The notes beneath the pieces are model-generated. The model had not been told where the DNA came from and did no database searches. It saw only the letters and a list, made by a program, of their open reading frames with translations. A stretch of DNA of 64,000 bases from Primula veris (taxonomy: Eukaryota > Streptophyta > Magnoliopsida > Ericales > Primulaceae), in NCBI GenBank assembly GCA_963682055.1, contig OY821742.1:2255816-2319815 (forward strand). The letters run 5' to 3'. Shown piece by piece: positions 40,417-60,464 of this stretch. The position numbers and the translations under genes are program-made. Positions within the stretch are counted from its first letter, which is position 1, and every line of letters begins with the position of its first letter.

Positions 40417-41769
40417 TGTTGGAAAAATAGGAAAAAACATGTAGTTTAAACATGTTTTTCCAAAGTGGTCAGGGACCAACTTTGAGTCAATTTTTAATGC
40501 GACTCCTCAGTTTTTCTGAGGCCATACTCTATGCGTTTGAGTAGCTCGTGCGACGAGCTTCGCAACGGTATATCGCATGACCAATTCGGAGGAATGGTGT
40601 GAATGATAATTGGACTCGAATGTTGGTGCTCGAAAGAGGGAAAAACCGAAATCTGGAAAATGGGGTAGAGAGTGGGAATAAACCATGAGAGTTATCCCAC
40701 ATTGAAAAATCAAGATTGATTTTCACTCTATATATACAAACCTATCCCATGTAGTTGGTAAACTAATTAAGTCCACATACCCATGAGTGGGTTAGTGTGT
40801 ACCACACACGCGCGCGCTCGCTCGGGATGCGGGATTTGGGGTTTGGGGAATGTCTCGGGTCTCGGGTAGGTTTGAAACTCCAGCAGTAATTGGAAGCGGA
40901 TTCTGGGGATGTAACTCCCAGAATTAAATGACCAATAAATTCTGAAACCAGGCAGCCATCCCCTCACATTCAAAATCAGTATCTCATTCTCTCTAAAAGC
41001 TGCATATAATTTTTTATTCATAGCATATTAGACCAGAGAGAACCACCCACCAACAGCTCGACTTAGACTCGTCGCCAGTTTCCGGCGAGTCTTCCGAGAG
41101 ACGTTGTACCTTGGGATCGAAGCGCCAACGCAACCAGAAACCTTAAGGTGGTTGGGCGAATATCGGTTAAGGGCATACTGTTAACAGTAGCCTCGTCTTG
41201 TTTATTTTCAATTCTGTCAAGTTTTTATTTATTTTCAATTCTGTCCAGTTTTTTATTATTTCAATTCTGTCCAGTTTTTATTTTTTCAATTCTGTCCAGT
41301 TTTTCAATTCTGTCAAGTTTTTAATTCTGTCCAGTTTTTTCAATTCTGTCCAGTTTTCAATTCTGTCCAGTTTTTTCAATTCTGTCCAGTTTTCAATTCT
41401 GTCCAGTTTTTCAATTCTGTCCAGTTTTCAATTCTGTCCAGTTTTTCAATTCTGTCAAGTTTGTACTATTCTGTAATTACTTTAAACTTCTGTTTTTTTT
41501 TTTGCTGTAATTACTATTCTGTAATTTAATTCTGTAATTAGAATAGTTTCAATTCAGTCCTGTACTTTAAATTTAAAACAGAACAGTCCGGCTGTTAAGT
41601 TTATACTTTCCAGTCCGGCAGTTTCTTTTAATTACTTTTCAGTACCTACATGTTGTAATCAGTTTATTGTATTCCATTTGGAAATTAATAAAGATTACAC
41701 TGGTTTTGATTAATTATTGTTTAGTCCTTTAATTATTGTTAATTGTTATTTCGTACACGGAAACCAACA
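40417..41769. mobile_element. Complete solo LTR, 1353 bp
   Basis: Starts TGTTGG and ends CCAACA, with a perfect 5-bp target duplication ATTAT at 40412-40416 and 41770-41774. No internal retrotransposon region or second LTR is present, so it is a solo LTR left by recombination. A TATA box (CTATATATAC) lies near 40728 and a polyadenylation-like AATAAAG near 41687. The U5/R side contains a short tandem repeat at 41205-41465. Superfamily is uncertain; the TGTTGG...CCAACA ends are common in Ty1/copia. It appears to be on the plus strand by TATA and poly(A) order. Confidence 0.9.
41205..41465. repeat. TTCAATTCTGTCCAG minisatellite within the LTR
   Basis: Roughly 15 tandem units of 15-22 bp with consensus TTTTCAATTCTGTCCAG, varying in the number of T residues and with occasional CAAG for CCAG. 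It gives a 92-codon open frame of repeated FNSVQ/ILSS motifs, which is an artefact. Confidence 0.9.
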
Positions 41770-42567
41770 ATTATATACTTTATTTGTTTAACCAGCTTAA
41801 AAGCTGAGACTTCTTGATTGCTGGCCCGAAAAAGCTCGAAGTTTAACTTTTTTATTTCCAAGCGCCAAGATTCCAGATTATTTTCATCATAGCTACAGTC
41901 AAATAAACCCTACACTTTTGTATGTCTAGCATTTTCCTTAATACATATACTGTATTTGAGATTTCAGTTTGAGTTCTATTCTACAGTATGTCTGAGGTCA
42001 TTGGTAGTGATATTTTGCTGTAGTTTTTAATCGAGTAAATGTCTGGTTTCACCTTACCATTTTATTTTAAAAGCCGATGGGCATTCTATAGGCAATTCAA
42101 GTTGTTTAAGCTAGTTTATGGTGGGACAAAAGAAACTTACCTTACGACTGAAACTATAAATATTGTTGGGAGAAAGATGGTTACAAGATAAAAACTTTTT
42201 ATGGACCTAGAAACTGGATGGTTTCTTTCAATCGTAATGTAGTTCTGTTTAGGCGACACGTGCAAATGATGAAATAATAAGCTGTATAAAAATGGACTGA
42301 AGCATTAAGAGGAAAAGGTTTAGTTTAGAAGCGACAATCCTACAAGCTCTTATCAAATGTTTTTAACCTGGGATCGACTTCTGGAGCACCATTAAGCTGT
42401 TTTTTAAGCCTTAAGAATAGAAATATTTAATAATGGGTGAATATGTCTGGATCAGAATGGCCATTCTAATATGGGCTGATGATACAAATAGAAGAACATT
42501 CTAAATTTTGCGGGTGTGTAGTGTGCTATCGTGACTTTTGCTTTTATTTATTGTTCTCTTCTAGTAG
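41770..42567. other. Non-coding DNA between solo LTR and kinase exons
   Basis: Bases 41772-41850 repeat, with changes, the sequence just before the LTR (40243-40330), sharing TTAACCAGCTTAAAAGCTG and TGGCCCGAAAAAGCT. No start codon fitting the kinase frame was found here; it is likely an intron of that gene. Confidence 0.5.
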
Positions 42568-51771
<9,204 letters not shown>

Positions 51772-52786
51772 AATTTTACAAAGTGATTTAATCGACGTTT
51801 TTCAGTCTTATGTGATGTGATGTGATGAAAATCCTGATCATTGAGTAGCTGAATTGTCACAGTCGGCATGTAGGTATAAGTACAAGCTTTGGGAAATTGC
51901 AGATTTGAGATGGTAGTTATAGATAATTGGTTGATAACAGGTAAAAAGATTGTTTTGTTAAGTTTATAAATTTCCTCATTCATTTTGCCTGGCATGCATG
52001 TCAGATGAGTCCAAATCTTCTACCTCTTTCTATGTCATATTATTTATTTTATTTAAAAAAAATTCTACAAAACTTGAATTTTTTTTTTTTTACAATTATT
52101 ATAAGACATGTATCAATACATTCAAATAATTATTTTTAAAAGAAAATCTACACCAATTTATTTTGAAATAAATGTATAAATTAGTGTAAATTAAACATTA
52201 AATCTTAGAAAAATTGTCTAAAACAATATTATGTCCAAATGTTTTAAAATTTGAATACAATATAATATAAAAATTTATAAATTTGCAGAACAAGTTGTAA
52301 AAATTTAAAATTTGAGTGAAAATAAGCGAAGGGGGCACAGAAGGGATAGAGAATATGAGGTAAAAGATTTAAACTCATGTCAGATACACTTAGATATGTA
52401 TATAAATGATAGAAGTGGAATTTTTGTTACATTTTTTTTTCTCTAGCTTACCTTGAAAAAAATCCAATGGTTCAACCCCAATCAATGCAAAGGCAAAAAC
52501 ATAAACAGAAGATACCAAGGGAAAATGAGAAATAACAACGTTAAAAAGAATTTAAATCTTACGATTTAAAAAAAAATAAAGTCATGCATAGAACATATGT
52601 CTATACGAAAACCTGCAACCTCGTCAATTCTTGATCTCCGACATGGAACCTTTTTTCCCTTTAGCCTCCGTAGCAAAAAATATCTTTGCCTCAAAGTGTA
52701 AAATTAAGCATAAAAAGGTTCATTTTACTTTTTCCCTTCAAAATGTACACAATTCTCCACGAAGAAAAAAACACTTTTTGTCGGGC
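51772..52786. other. Intergenic DNA between convergent genes
   Basis: Contains the 3'UTR of the kinase gene and of the minus-strand inhibitor gene, which converge here. AT-rich, no other gene or clear repeat. A minus-strand frame at 51732-51995 overlaps the kinase 3' end and is a shadow. Confidence 0.55.
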
Positions 52787-53359
52787 TCAAAAATTTAGAC
52801 GGCTGATAAAAAATAAAGCGTTACTCGTGATCCTCTCAAAATTCACAATCACATACATGAGCTTATTCTTAACGCTATCACTCACTTGACTATCACCCAA
52901 TTCATCGCTACATGTATCTTCATCCGTCATAGCAGTACTTACATACGTCTTGATAGTTTCAAGTTGAAACTTCTTATTGGTACTATTAGTAATACTAGCC
53001 AATTCACCAATTGATTGTTTGATCTGATTAACACTGTCCTTGATATTATAGATACAATCCTTAATAACGTTTGTATCTCTTTTCGAGAACCCTTTTTGCT
53101 TGGAGATAGAAGACACGGTGGCAGATGAGTTTTTAGCGGCTTGGAGAGAGACCGTGAGAGCCGTATTGCAGAGTTTTAAAGAGTTGCCTTTTATTTTCGA
53201 AGCATAGGAAGATAGATATTGGTTGCAAATTGATGGATATCTGGTTTTGGAACAAGAACTTATTATGAAATCTTGATGGGCTTTAGGAGTAGTAGCAAAA
53301 ATAGGTTGAAAATGACTTGAAAGAAAAAAGATAATGATGAAGAGTATTTGGAGCTTCAT
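52787..53359 (-). CDS. Pectin methylesterase/invertase inhibitor family protein (PMEI 1)
   Basis: Intronless, 190 residues. Residues 1-22 form a signal peptide (hydrophobic LFIIIFFLSS), so the product is secreted. The PMEI/C-VIF domain (Pfam PF04043) is a four-helix bundle; the expected cysteines are at 36 and 45 (SSCSKTRYPSICNQYL), 102 and 150 (DEDTC), with an extra Cys at 64. Family landmarks present are LTVSLQAAKNSS, CIYNIKDSVNQIKQS and TYVSTAMTDEDTC. These proteins bind and block pectin methylesterases or acid invertases in the apoplast; which target applies cannot be told from sequence. The start is the first ATG and places the signal peptide correctly. A TATA-like CTTATAAGAAGC (minus) lies about 105 bp upstream. 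Paralogue at 61032-61619. Confidence 0.93.
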   Translation of the reverse strand: MKLQILFIIIFFLSSHFQPIFATTPKAHQDFIISSCSKTRYPSICNQYLSSYASKIKGNSLKLCNTALTVSLQAAKNSSATVSSISKQKGFSKRDTNVIKDCIYNIKDSVNQIKQSIGELASITNSTNKKFQLETIKTYVSTAMTDEDTCSDELGDSQVSDSVKNKLMYVIVNFERITSNALFFISRLNF

Positions 53360-53680
53360 GTTTCTATTTTGGTTCTTTTGGGGATGATTTTGTTTGTGAA
53401 TTGTGTGTGTGTAATTGTTAGACTTCTTTTGGAGATGTGTTTATGGTGTTAGAATATGTTGCTTCTTATAGGATGAGAAATAGTCATGAAATGCCATGCT
53501 AATAAAGTAAATTAATAATTCCTCTCAATTTCAATTTGGTGTAACCATAGCCAACTACTGATTCATATATCGGTCATACCAGAATAAAATAAAATAGTCA
53601 ACTATTAATCGAGTTATTCATTATTGATATAATGATAATAGCAACACGAAAAGAATTATATTCACCAGCCGTCTACATTG
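53360..53680. other. Upstream region of PMEI 1
   Basis: Short AT-rich promoter region on the minus strand, with a TG-rich run near 53400 and a TATA-like sequence near 53463-53471. It ends where the chloroplast-derived sequence begins. Confidence 0.5.
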
Positions 53681-54048
53681 TTTCATTGTTACAGTTCCGG
53701 CCGTTAAAATTAAGTCTGCTTGTCTAGGACTCGATCTTGGTACAAGTCCATATCGATCAAAATCGAAGCGCGAGCCTATTAGTGAAGCAAATTCAATGAA
53801 GCAACAACTAGTACCATAGAGAAGAGGCCATAAACTAGAAAGTCTTGACCAATTTGAAAGATCATTTAATGTAGTTGAAATAACTGAATTTTGGTTTGGT
53901 CGATTAAGTAAAAGAAACTCAATGGAATTCATAACTACCTCCAAATTTTTTCTTTTTATTGTCTGAATATTCAGGAGCTAAGACCATTCCAATGCCCCCT
54001 TCCGCCATGCATAAACTAAACCAACAATTAAGATAAGCACAAAATTCG
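53681..54048 (-). pseudogene. Nuclear plastid insertion: ndhC end and ndhK 5' part
   Basis: The minus strand reproduces the chloroplast ndhC-ndhK junction. It has the end of ndhC (VLILIVGLVYAWRKGALEWS and stop at 53978), overlapped by the ndhK start at 53987-53985 ([14 protein letters not shown]), as in plastid genomes. The ndhK frame then shifts within an A-rich run (about 53947-53960) and resumes in another frame as [68 protein letters not shown]. Homology stops abruptly after that Lys (about 53681) and upstream inside ndhC (about 54048). It is a non-functional fragment of about 370 bp; the real genes encode plastid NDH subunits. Confidence 0.93.
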
Positions 54049-54535
54049 TCCTAATTAAAGTCTATCATGTTTTCATAATCTCAGTTGAGTTGTAATTGCT
54101 TCAAGTCTTAAAAAAGGGACACATTGGTAACTCTTAGTGTTAATTATTGTAATGTCACTTTAATGATGAAATCAAGTAGCCAATCTGTTGTTTTTTTCAG
54201 AAAATTTGATCTACTTAGGAACAATTTTATTTTGATATCATCTTCTAGATGAAGTGCATAAAGTAATTAGTGTGAGAAAAGCTATAAGAGACCAAAAAAG
54301 GCACTTAATTTTTCCTTAAATTTTTTTTGGAACATATAGAATTTCTGGAATAATAATAGTTGCAAATGAAACTATGAAACTATTTAGCTAGGTTTTTTTA
54401 TTGAGACAATGTAAAGTTGTAAACCAAGGTTTATTTCATCCCATGAATAAATAAATAAAAATGATCTACATCAGAAAATATTTTACTCGTTACGAAAGAT
54501 ACTGTCGATTCCGTGATGGCTATTTATTTAACTTA
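54049..54535. other. Intergenic DNA, no gene seen
   Basis: AT-rich sequence between the plastid-derived fragment and the first CACTA-type MITE. Nothing recognisable. Confidence 0.45.
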
Positions 54536-54717
54536 CTCTACAAAAAAATACTCAAATAGCGACGGGATTAGTGACAGTATTTTTTGTTACGAGCTTATTA
54601 GCGACGGTTTTTGTGACGGTTTTATCAATTTGCGACAGATTTGTGACAACTTTTTAAATTAGCGACATGCTTGTGACAACTTTTGATTCTCACTACATCA
54701 AACATTATTTTGTAATT
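54536..54717. mobile_element. CACTA-type MITE, copy 1
   Basis: About 182 bp. Shares with copies 2 and 3 the left block CAAATAGCGACGGGATTAGT, internal GCGACGG/TTTGTGACGG/TTGTGACA motifs and the right block CATCAAACATTATTTTGTA. Its ends are decayed (CTCTACAAAA at left, TGTAATT at right); a TTA lies next to each end but the duplication is not clear. Confidence 0.7.
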
Positions 54718-55167
54718 ATTGAGCAATTATCCACGCCTGATCATTGGCCAGTTGTTTGTTCATAAATAATTAAAGAAAATCTTAACACTTAATTATTGGT
54801 AGATTCTCAAATAAAATGTGAAAGATTTTGAGAGTTAATGTTGCTAAAGCAAATGAATATAATATTAGGGTATGACCTGGAAGGAAACGGGGTCATGAAA
54901 ATATTTGACAGCATATGCACTTAATTATATATAGTCTTGGGTTATAAAAAATGTTGTTACAATCTCTAATCTGACATGGAATCTGCTAATACCAAAAAAA
55001 TATGTATATCCTTACAAGTTACAGCTTCCATATCTATTTAAAAGATTTGGTTCTCAAATTTTGGTAAAAATTTACTTATTATGAAGGTTGCATGTCTGTT
55101 ATATTCGTCTTACAAAAACGATAGAGCAAAGAACAATTATACATATAAAAAAAAAATACCCTAATTA

Positions 55168-55350
55168 CACTAAAAAAAAATATCCAAATAGCGACGGGAT
55201 TAGTGATGATATTTTTTGTTACGAACTTACTAACGACGGTTTTTGTGACGGTTTTTGTGACAGTTTAGTCAATTTGTGACAGATTTGTGACAGCTTTTTA
55301 AACTAGTGATAGTTTTTGACTCTCGCTAAATCAAACATTATTTTGTAGTG
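55168..55350. mobile_element. CACTA-type MITE, copy 2, with TTA target duplication
   Basis: 183 bp. Starts CACTAAAAAAAAATATCC and ends ATTATTTTGTAGTG, with TTA on both sides (55165-55167 and 55351-55353). The 3-bp duplication and CACTA/TAGTG ends identify the CACTA (En/Spm-like) superfamily. The interior repeats GCGACGG, GTGACGG and GTGACAG words, typical subterminal repeats. No coding capacity. Confidence 0.88.
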
Positions 55351-56758
55351 TTAACAGACATGTCTTCACGTACAGTTTTTATGATAACTTAGCCCTAGAC
55401 TCGATCTGTTCCCATAGCTGGTGTTAATTTAATATTTAGTGATTTTATTTTGAATGATGAACTCAAGTGATTGAACTGCATGCTTTAATTATTAAGAATA
55501 GTTGTTTATATATCTTTCGAACACCATTATGTTATTATGTTAATTATGTGATTTTACCTCCTCATTTAAGCAGTGAAAATATTTAAATATGAGGAGACTG
55601 CACATATCTTAAAACACTGGACACTGGGACTTATTTATTCTTTAGAAATTTTCAAATTTTACACTGGGACCTATTATTTATTCCGAAAATTTAAGTATGA
55701 AACCAATTGGACCTCTGGTTGAACCATTAATTTTATTATCCTCTGTAAAATAATGAAAGATCGGTGAATCACCAAATAAATATACGATGTTACATTCATT
55801 ATGATAAGTCAAAACTAATAAAAATTTCTTTTAATATATATATATATATATATATAGATAGATAGATTGTGATTCGTATGAAGTTATGGTTGACATCATT
55901 TTATTTTAATAACCCAATTTAAGTCAAATGATACTGTGCAATTTAACCATTTTTTTCTCAAAAATATCTTTATACTTTTTTATTAATTATCATATTAACT
56001 ACTTTTATAAAAAATAAAAATTAATTACACCATTTCTCTCTCTTTAACCACACAAAATTTCTTATATCTTATATATTTTTTTTCTCTAAATGTTTGTATC
56101 ATCGTCACAATTTATATCAATTTTTTTTATTATATCCTATATTTGTTTTACTCTATATTTATATAATCATCATAATTTATAACGTTTCACATACAACGTG
56201 TGAGTATCGTTTGCTAGAATATATATAGGGAAGGATATATGAATAATTTGAAAAACATCAAAATAGACATCAATATAGACATCAATATACATATAGATTG
56301 TGAGAGATGGTAAGGAGTTATGGTTGATATATATAGATATGCAATGAATATGAAATTAGAGTATAAAATGGAATGTGATCGAGTGAGCATTGTTAATTAT
56401 TATTCTCAAATATTCGGCAGTCTAGCACATGTGCTGTGGGTTATGAAAATATTGTTACAACTTCTATACTGACATGCATGGAACCCGATATGACTTTCTA
56501 CATTCCAAAAATGTGGTATTAATTTGACATTTTAAAAATGAAGTTGAATATATTTTCCTATTTTTGATCTTCGCAACTTTCGTATCGGTTAGTGACCCTT
56601 ATTTAAATGTTGGTTTGGATTTGGTAAAGTAGTTTACTTTCTGTGAAGATTACCTGTTACGTTTATTTTACAAATTGTTGAATAAAGGAAAATATATAAA
56701 ATACAATTGAGGTTTTTATGTTTATCACACTGCTAGAAAACAGGCCAATTATGGCGGT
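55351..56758. other. Intergenic AT-rich DNA
   Basis: No gene. Contains a TA run followed by GATA repeats near 55835-55867. Near its end, CACTGCTAGAAAACAGGCC (about 56729) resembles a CACTA terminus and may be the left end of an outer element into which the copy 3 MITE inserted. Confidence 0.45.
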
Positions 56759-56951
56759 CACTACAAAATAATGTTTGATTTAGTAAGAGTCAAAAGTTGT
56801 CACAAGCTTATCGCTAATTTAAAAAGTTGTCACAAATCTGTCGCAAATTGACTAAACTGTCATAAATCCGTCACAAAAATCGTCGCTAATAAGCTCGTAA
56901 CAAAAAATACCGTCATTAATCCCGTCGCTATTTGGTTATTTTTTTGTATTG
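56759..56951. mobile_element. CACTA-type MITE, copy 3, inverted, GGT target duplication
   Basis: 193 bp, in opposite orientation to copies 1 and 2. Begins CACTACAAAATAATGTTTGA and ends TTTTTTTGTATTG, flanked by GGT at 56756-56758 and 56952-56954. The interior shares the GTCGCTAAT, TGTCACAA and CCGTCGCTATTTGG motifs of the family, complemented. Confidence 0.87.
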
Positions 56952-56990
56952 GGTTTTTTTTAGAGGCGATAACAAGACCGCCTTCATTAT

Positions 56991-59900
56991 TACTCCATCC
57001 GTTCCCAATTAATTATCAACTATGAAAATACGTGCAAAAATCATGCAAAAAATGACAAAAACAAAAAAAATGGTAAAAATCGTGTAATAAACGCATCTGT
57101 TGTAGGCCACAAACTGTAAAAGACGTGTATAATCCATAAATTTAAGAAATAAAATGATAATTTAAAATATAAATAAAAACATGTGTTATATGCCACAAAA
57201 TCATGCAAAAAGGGGCAGAACCGTAAAAACGGTAAAAACAATGTAATATAAGCCATAAATTCAAGAAATAAAATGACAATATAAAATCATAATAAAAGCG
57301 TGTGATAAGCTATAAAATCAAGCAAAAAAGAGCAAAAACGAAAAACGGTAAAAAATATATAAAATAAGCTATAAATCTAAGAAATAAAATGATAATATAA
57401 AATCTCAATAAAAGCGTGTGCCATAAACCATGCAAAAAATGTAGAAACGAAAAAATATTAAAAATTGTGTATTTATAAGCAAGAAATCAAAGAAATAAAA
57501 TGACAATTTAAAATCTCAATAAAAGTGTGTACTATATGTCATAAATTTAAGAAAAAAGAAAATATAAAATCTCGATAAAAGCGTGTGTTATAGGCCACAA
57601 AATCATGCAAAAAAGTCAGAAACGAAAAAAATGGTAAAAAGCGTGTAATATAACCCATAAATCCAAGAAATAAAATGACAATGTAAAATCTCAATAAACG
57701 CGTGTGCTATACAAGCCACAAAATCATGAAAAAAAGGCTGAAACGAAAAACTATAAAAGACGTGTATTATAATCCATAAATTCAAGAAATAAAATGATAA
57801 TTTAAAATATAAATAAAAGCGTGTGCTATAAGCCACAAAATCATGTAAAAAAGGACAGAAACGTAAAAACGGTAAAAACAGTGTAATATAAGCCATAAAT
57901 TTAAGAAATAAAATGACAACGTAAAATCATAATAAAAGCGTGTGTAGACCACAAAATCATGGAAAAAAATGGCAGAAACGAAAAATGGTAAAAACTGTTT
58001 ATTATATGCCAAAAATTCATAAAAGAAAAGTACAATGTAAAATATCAATAAAAATGTTTATTATATAGGCTACAAAATCATGAAAAAAAGGCAGAAACGA
58101 AAAAGGGTAAAAATCGTGTACTTACCATAAATTGAAGAAATAAAATGACAATGTAAAATATTAATAAAAGCGTGTGATATAGGCTACAGAATCATGTAAA
58201 ATAGGCAGAAACGAAAAACGGTAAACACTGTATACTATAGTCCATAAGTTCAAGAAAGTTAAAAAATAATTTAAAGCTACACAATTATAAAAAAAAATAG
58301 AAACGAAAAACGGTAAAAATCATGTAGTATAAGTCATAAATAAAAAAAATAAAATGACAATAAAAAATCTCAATAAAATCGTGTGTAGGCCACAAAATTA
58401 TGCAAAAAAAAAAAAATAGAAACGAAAAACATTAAAAACCGTGTACTATAAACCATAAAACCAAGAAAGAAAAGTACAATTTGAAATCTTAATAAAAGAA
58501 TGAGATAGGCCACAAAATTATGCAAAAAATGGCTGAAACGAAAAACGATAAATACCGTGTACTATAAGCTATAAATCCAAGAAATAAAATGACAATCTAA
58601 AATCTCGATAAAAGCGTGTGTTATATATTCCACAAAATCATGCAAAAAAATACATAAACAAAAAACGGTAAACACCGTGTACTATAACCCATAAATCCAA
58701 GAAATAAAATGACAATGTAAAATATCAATAAAAGCGTGTGCTAAAAGGCCACAAAATCATGCAAAAAATGGTAGAAACAAAAAACTGTAAAAACCGTGTA
58801 CTATAATAGTCCATAAATCCAAAAAAGAAAATGACAATTTAAAATCTCAATAAAAGCGTGTGCGGCCACAAAGACATGCCAAAAAAGGCAAAAAGTAAAA
58901 AGAGTAAAAACCGTGTATTATCCATAAATTCAAGAAATAAATGACAATGTAAAATATCAATAAAAGCGTATGCTAAGTCATAAAATCATGCAAAAAAAGA
59001 CAAAAACGGAAAAAACACAAAAAAACGTGTACTATAAAGGCCATAAATTCAAGAAAATAAATAAAATATTGATAAAGGCGTGTGTTAGGCCACAAAATCA
59101 TGTAAAAAAAGGGCAAAAATGAAAAAATGGTAAAAACCGTGTAATATAAGCCAAAAATCCAAGAAATAAATTAACAATGTAAAATCTCAATAAACGCATG
59201 TGCTAAAGGCCACAAAATCATGCAAAAAAGAGTGGAAACGAAAAACAGTAAAAAAACGTGTATTATAAGCCATCAATTAAAAAAAACATAACAATATAAA
59301 ATATCAATAAAAATGTGTGCTATAGGCCACAAAATCATGCAAAAAATGAAAAAAACAAAAAATAGTAAAAAACATGTACTATAAGCCATAAATTCAAGAA
59401 AAAAATAACAATGTAAAATCTCAATAAAAACGTGTGCTACAGGCCACAAAATCATGAAAAAATACCTGAAATAAAAAACTGTAAAAGGCGTGTATTATAA
59501 TCCATAAATTCAAAAAATAAAATGACAATTTAAAATATAAATAAAAATGTGTGCTCACAAAATTATGCAAAAAATGACAGAAACGAAAAACGGTAAAAAT
59601 TGAGTACTATAAGACATAAATTCAATAAAGAAAAGGACAATGCAAAATATCAATAAAAGTGTGTATTATATAGACCACAAAATCACTATAAGCCATAAAT
59701 TAAAGAAATAAAATGACAATGTAAAATATCAATAAAAATATGTGCTATATAAGCCACAAAATCATGTAAAAAAAGGCTGAAATAAAAAAACAGCAAAAAT
59801 CGTGTATTACGGTACATAAATCCAAAAAAAAAAAAAAACAAAGTAAAATATCAATAAAAAAGTGAGTTATAGGCCACAAAATCATGAAAAAATGGTAAAA

Positions 59901-60464
59901 ACAGTGAATTATAAGCCATAAATCCGCTTTTAAAAATGACAATAAAAAATCTCAATAAAAACGTGTGCTTTAAGCCAAAAAATCATTAAAAAAAAGGGAT
60001 AGAAACAAAAAATAGTAAAAACCGTGTACTATATAGGACATAAATTTAAGAAAGAAAATGACAATTTGAAATCTCAATTAAAACATGTGCTATAAACCAC
60101 AAAATCATACAAAAAAGTCTGAAACGAAAAAATGGTAAAAACCGTGTAATATAAGCCATAAATCAAAAAAATAAAATGATAATGTAAAATATCAATAAAC
60201 GCGTGTGCTATAGGTAAAAAATGACAGAAACGAAAAATGGTAAAAATTGTGTATTATATAAGCAAGAAATCCAGGAAATAAAATAACTTGTATCAAAATT
60301 GTCGAAATAAAAATTTTAAAAAATAAATCATATGGTTCAAACATTAAATTATATGATTTAGTTTTAAAAATTTTCATTTCGACGATTTTGATACATGTTA
60401 TAAGCCGGTTAAAATTACACGTAATTTCGTAGAGAATAATAATCAATTGGCAACGAAGGGAGTA
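56991..60464. mobile_element. Stowaway-like MITE split by a satellite array
   Basis: The left piece TACTCCATCCGTTCCCAATT at 56991, running through GAAAATACGTGC, matches the left end of the Stowaway-like family. The right piece, from TATCAAAATTGTCGAAAT at about 60290 to CAACGAAGGGAGTA ending at 60464, matches the right part. In the copy at 19661-19887 the two pieces are nearly contiguous. Here about 3.2 kb of tandem repeat lies between them. Confidence 0.7.
57040..60285. repeat. ~117 bp satellite array, about 27 units, AT-rich
   Basis: Consensus words, in order: AAAATCATGCAAAAAAGGCA, GAAACGAAAAACGGTAAAAA, CCGTGTACTATAAGCC, ATAAATTCAAGAAATAAAA, TGACAATGTAAAATCTCAAT, AAAAGCGTGTGCTATAGGCC. Units vary from about 100 to 120 bp by small indels. 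Each unit looks like two related half-units of about 58 bp, one starting GTGTACTATAAGCCATAAAT, the other GTGTGCTATAGGCCACAAAA. Because 117 is divisible by three, the minus strand shows repeated frames rich in Phe, Tyr and Leu; these are not genes. Confidence 0.92.

Noticed and set aside
41198..41476. 92-codon frame with repeated FNSVQ and ILSS motifs
   Set aside because: It is the translated minisatellite inside the solo LTR.
57041..59942. Minus-strand frames such as those starting MAYITLFLPFLRF, repeated across the satellite
   Set aside because: They are translations of the AT-rich ~117 bp repeat. The unit length is divisible by three, so frames persist between units without coding selection.
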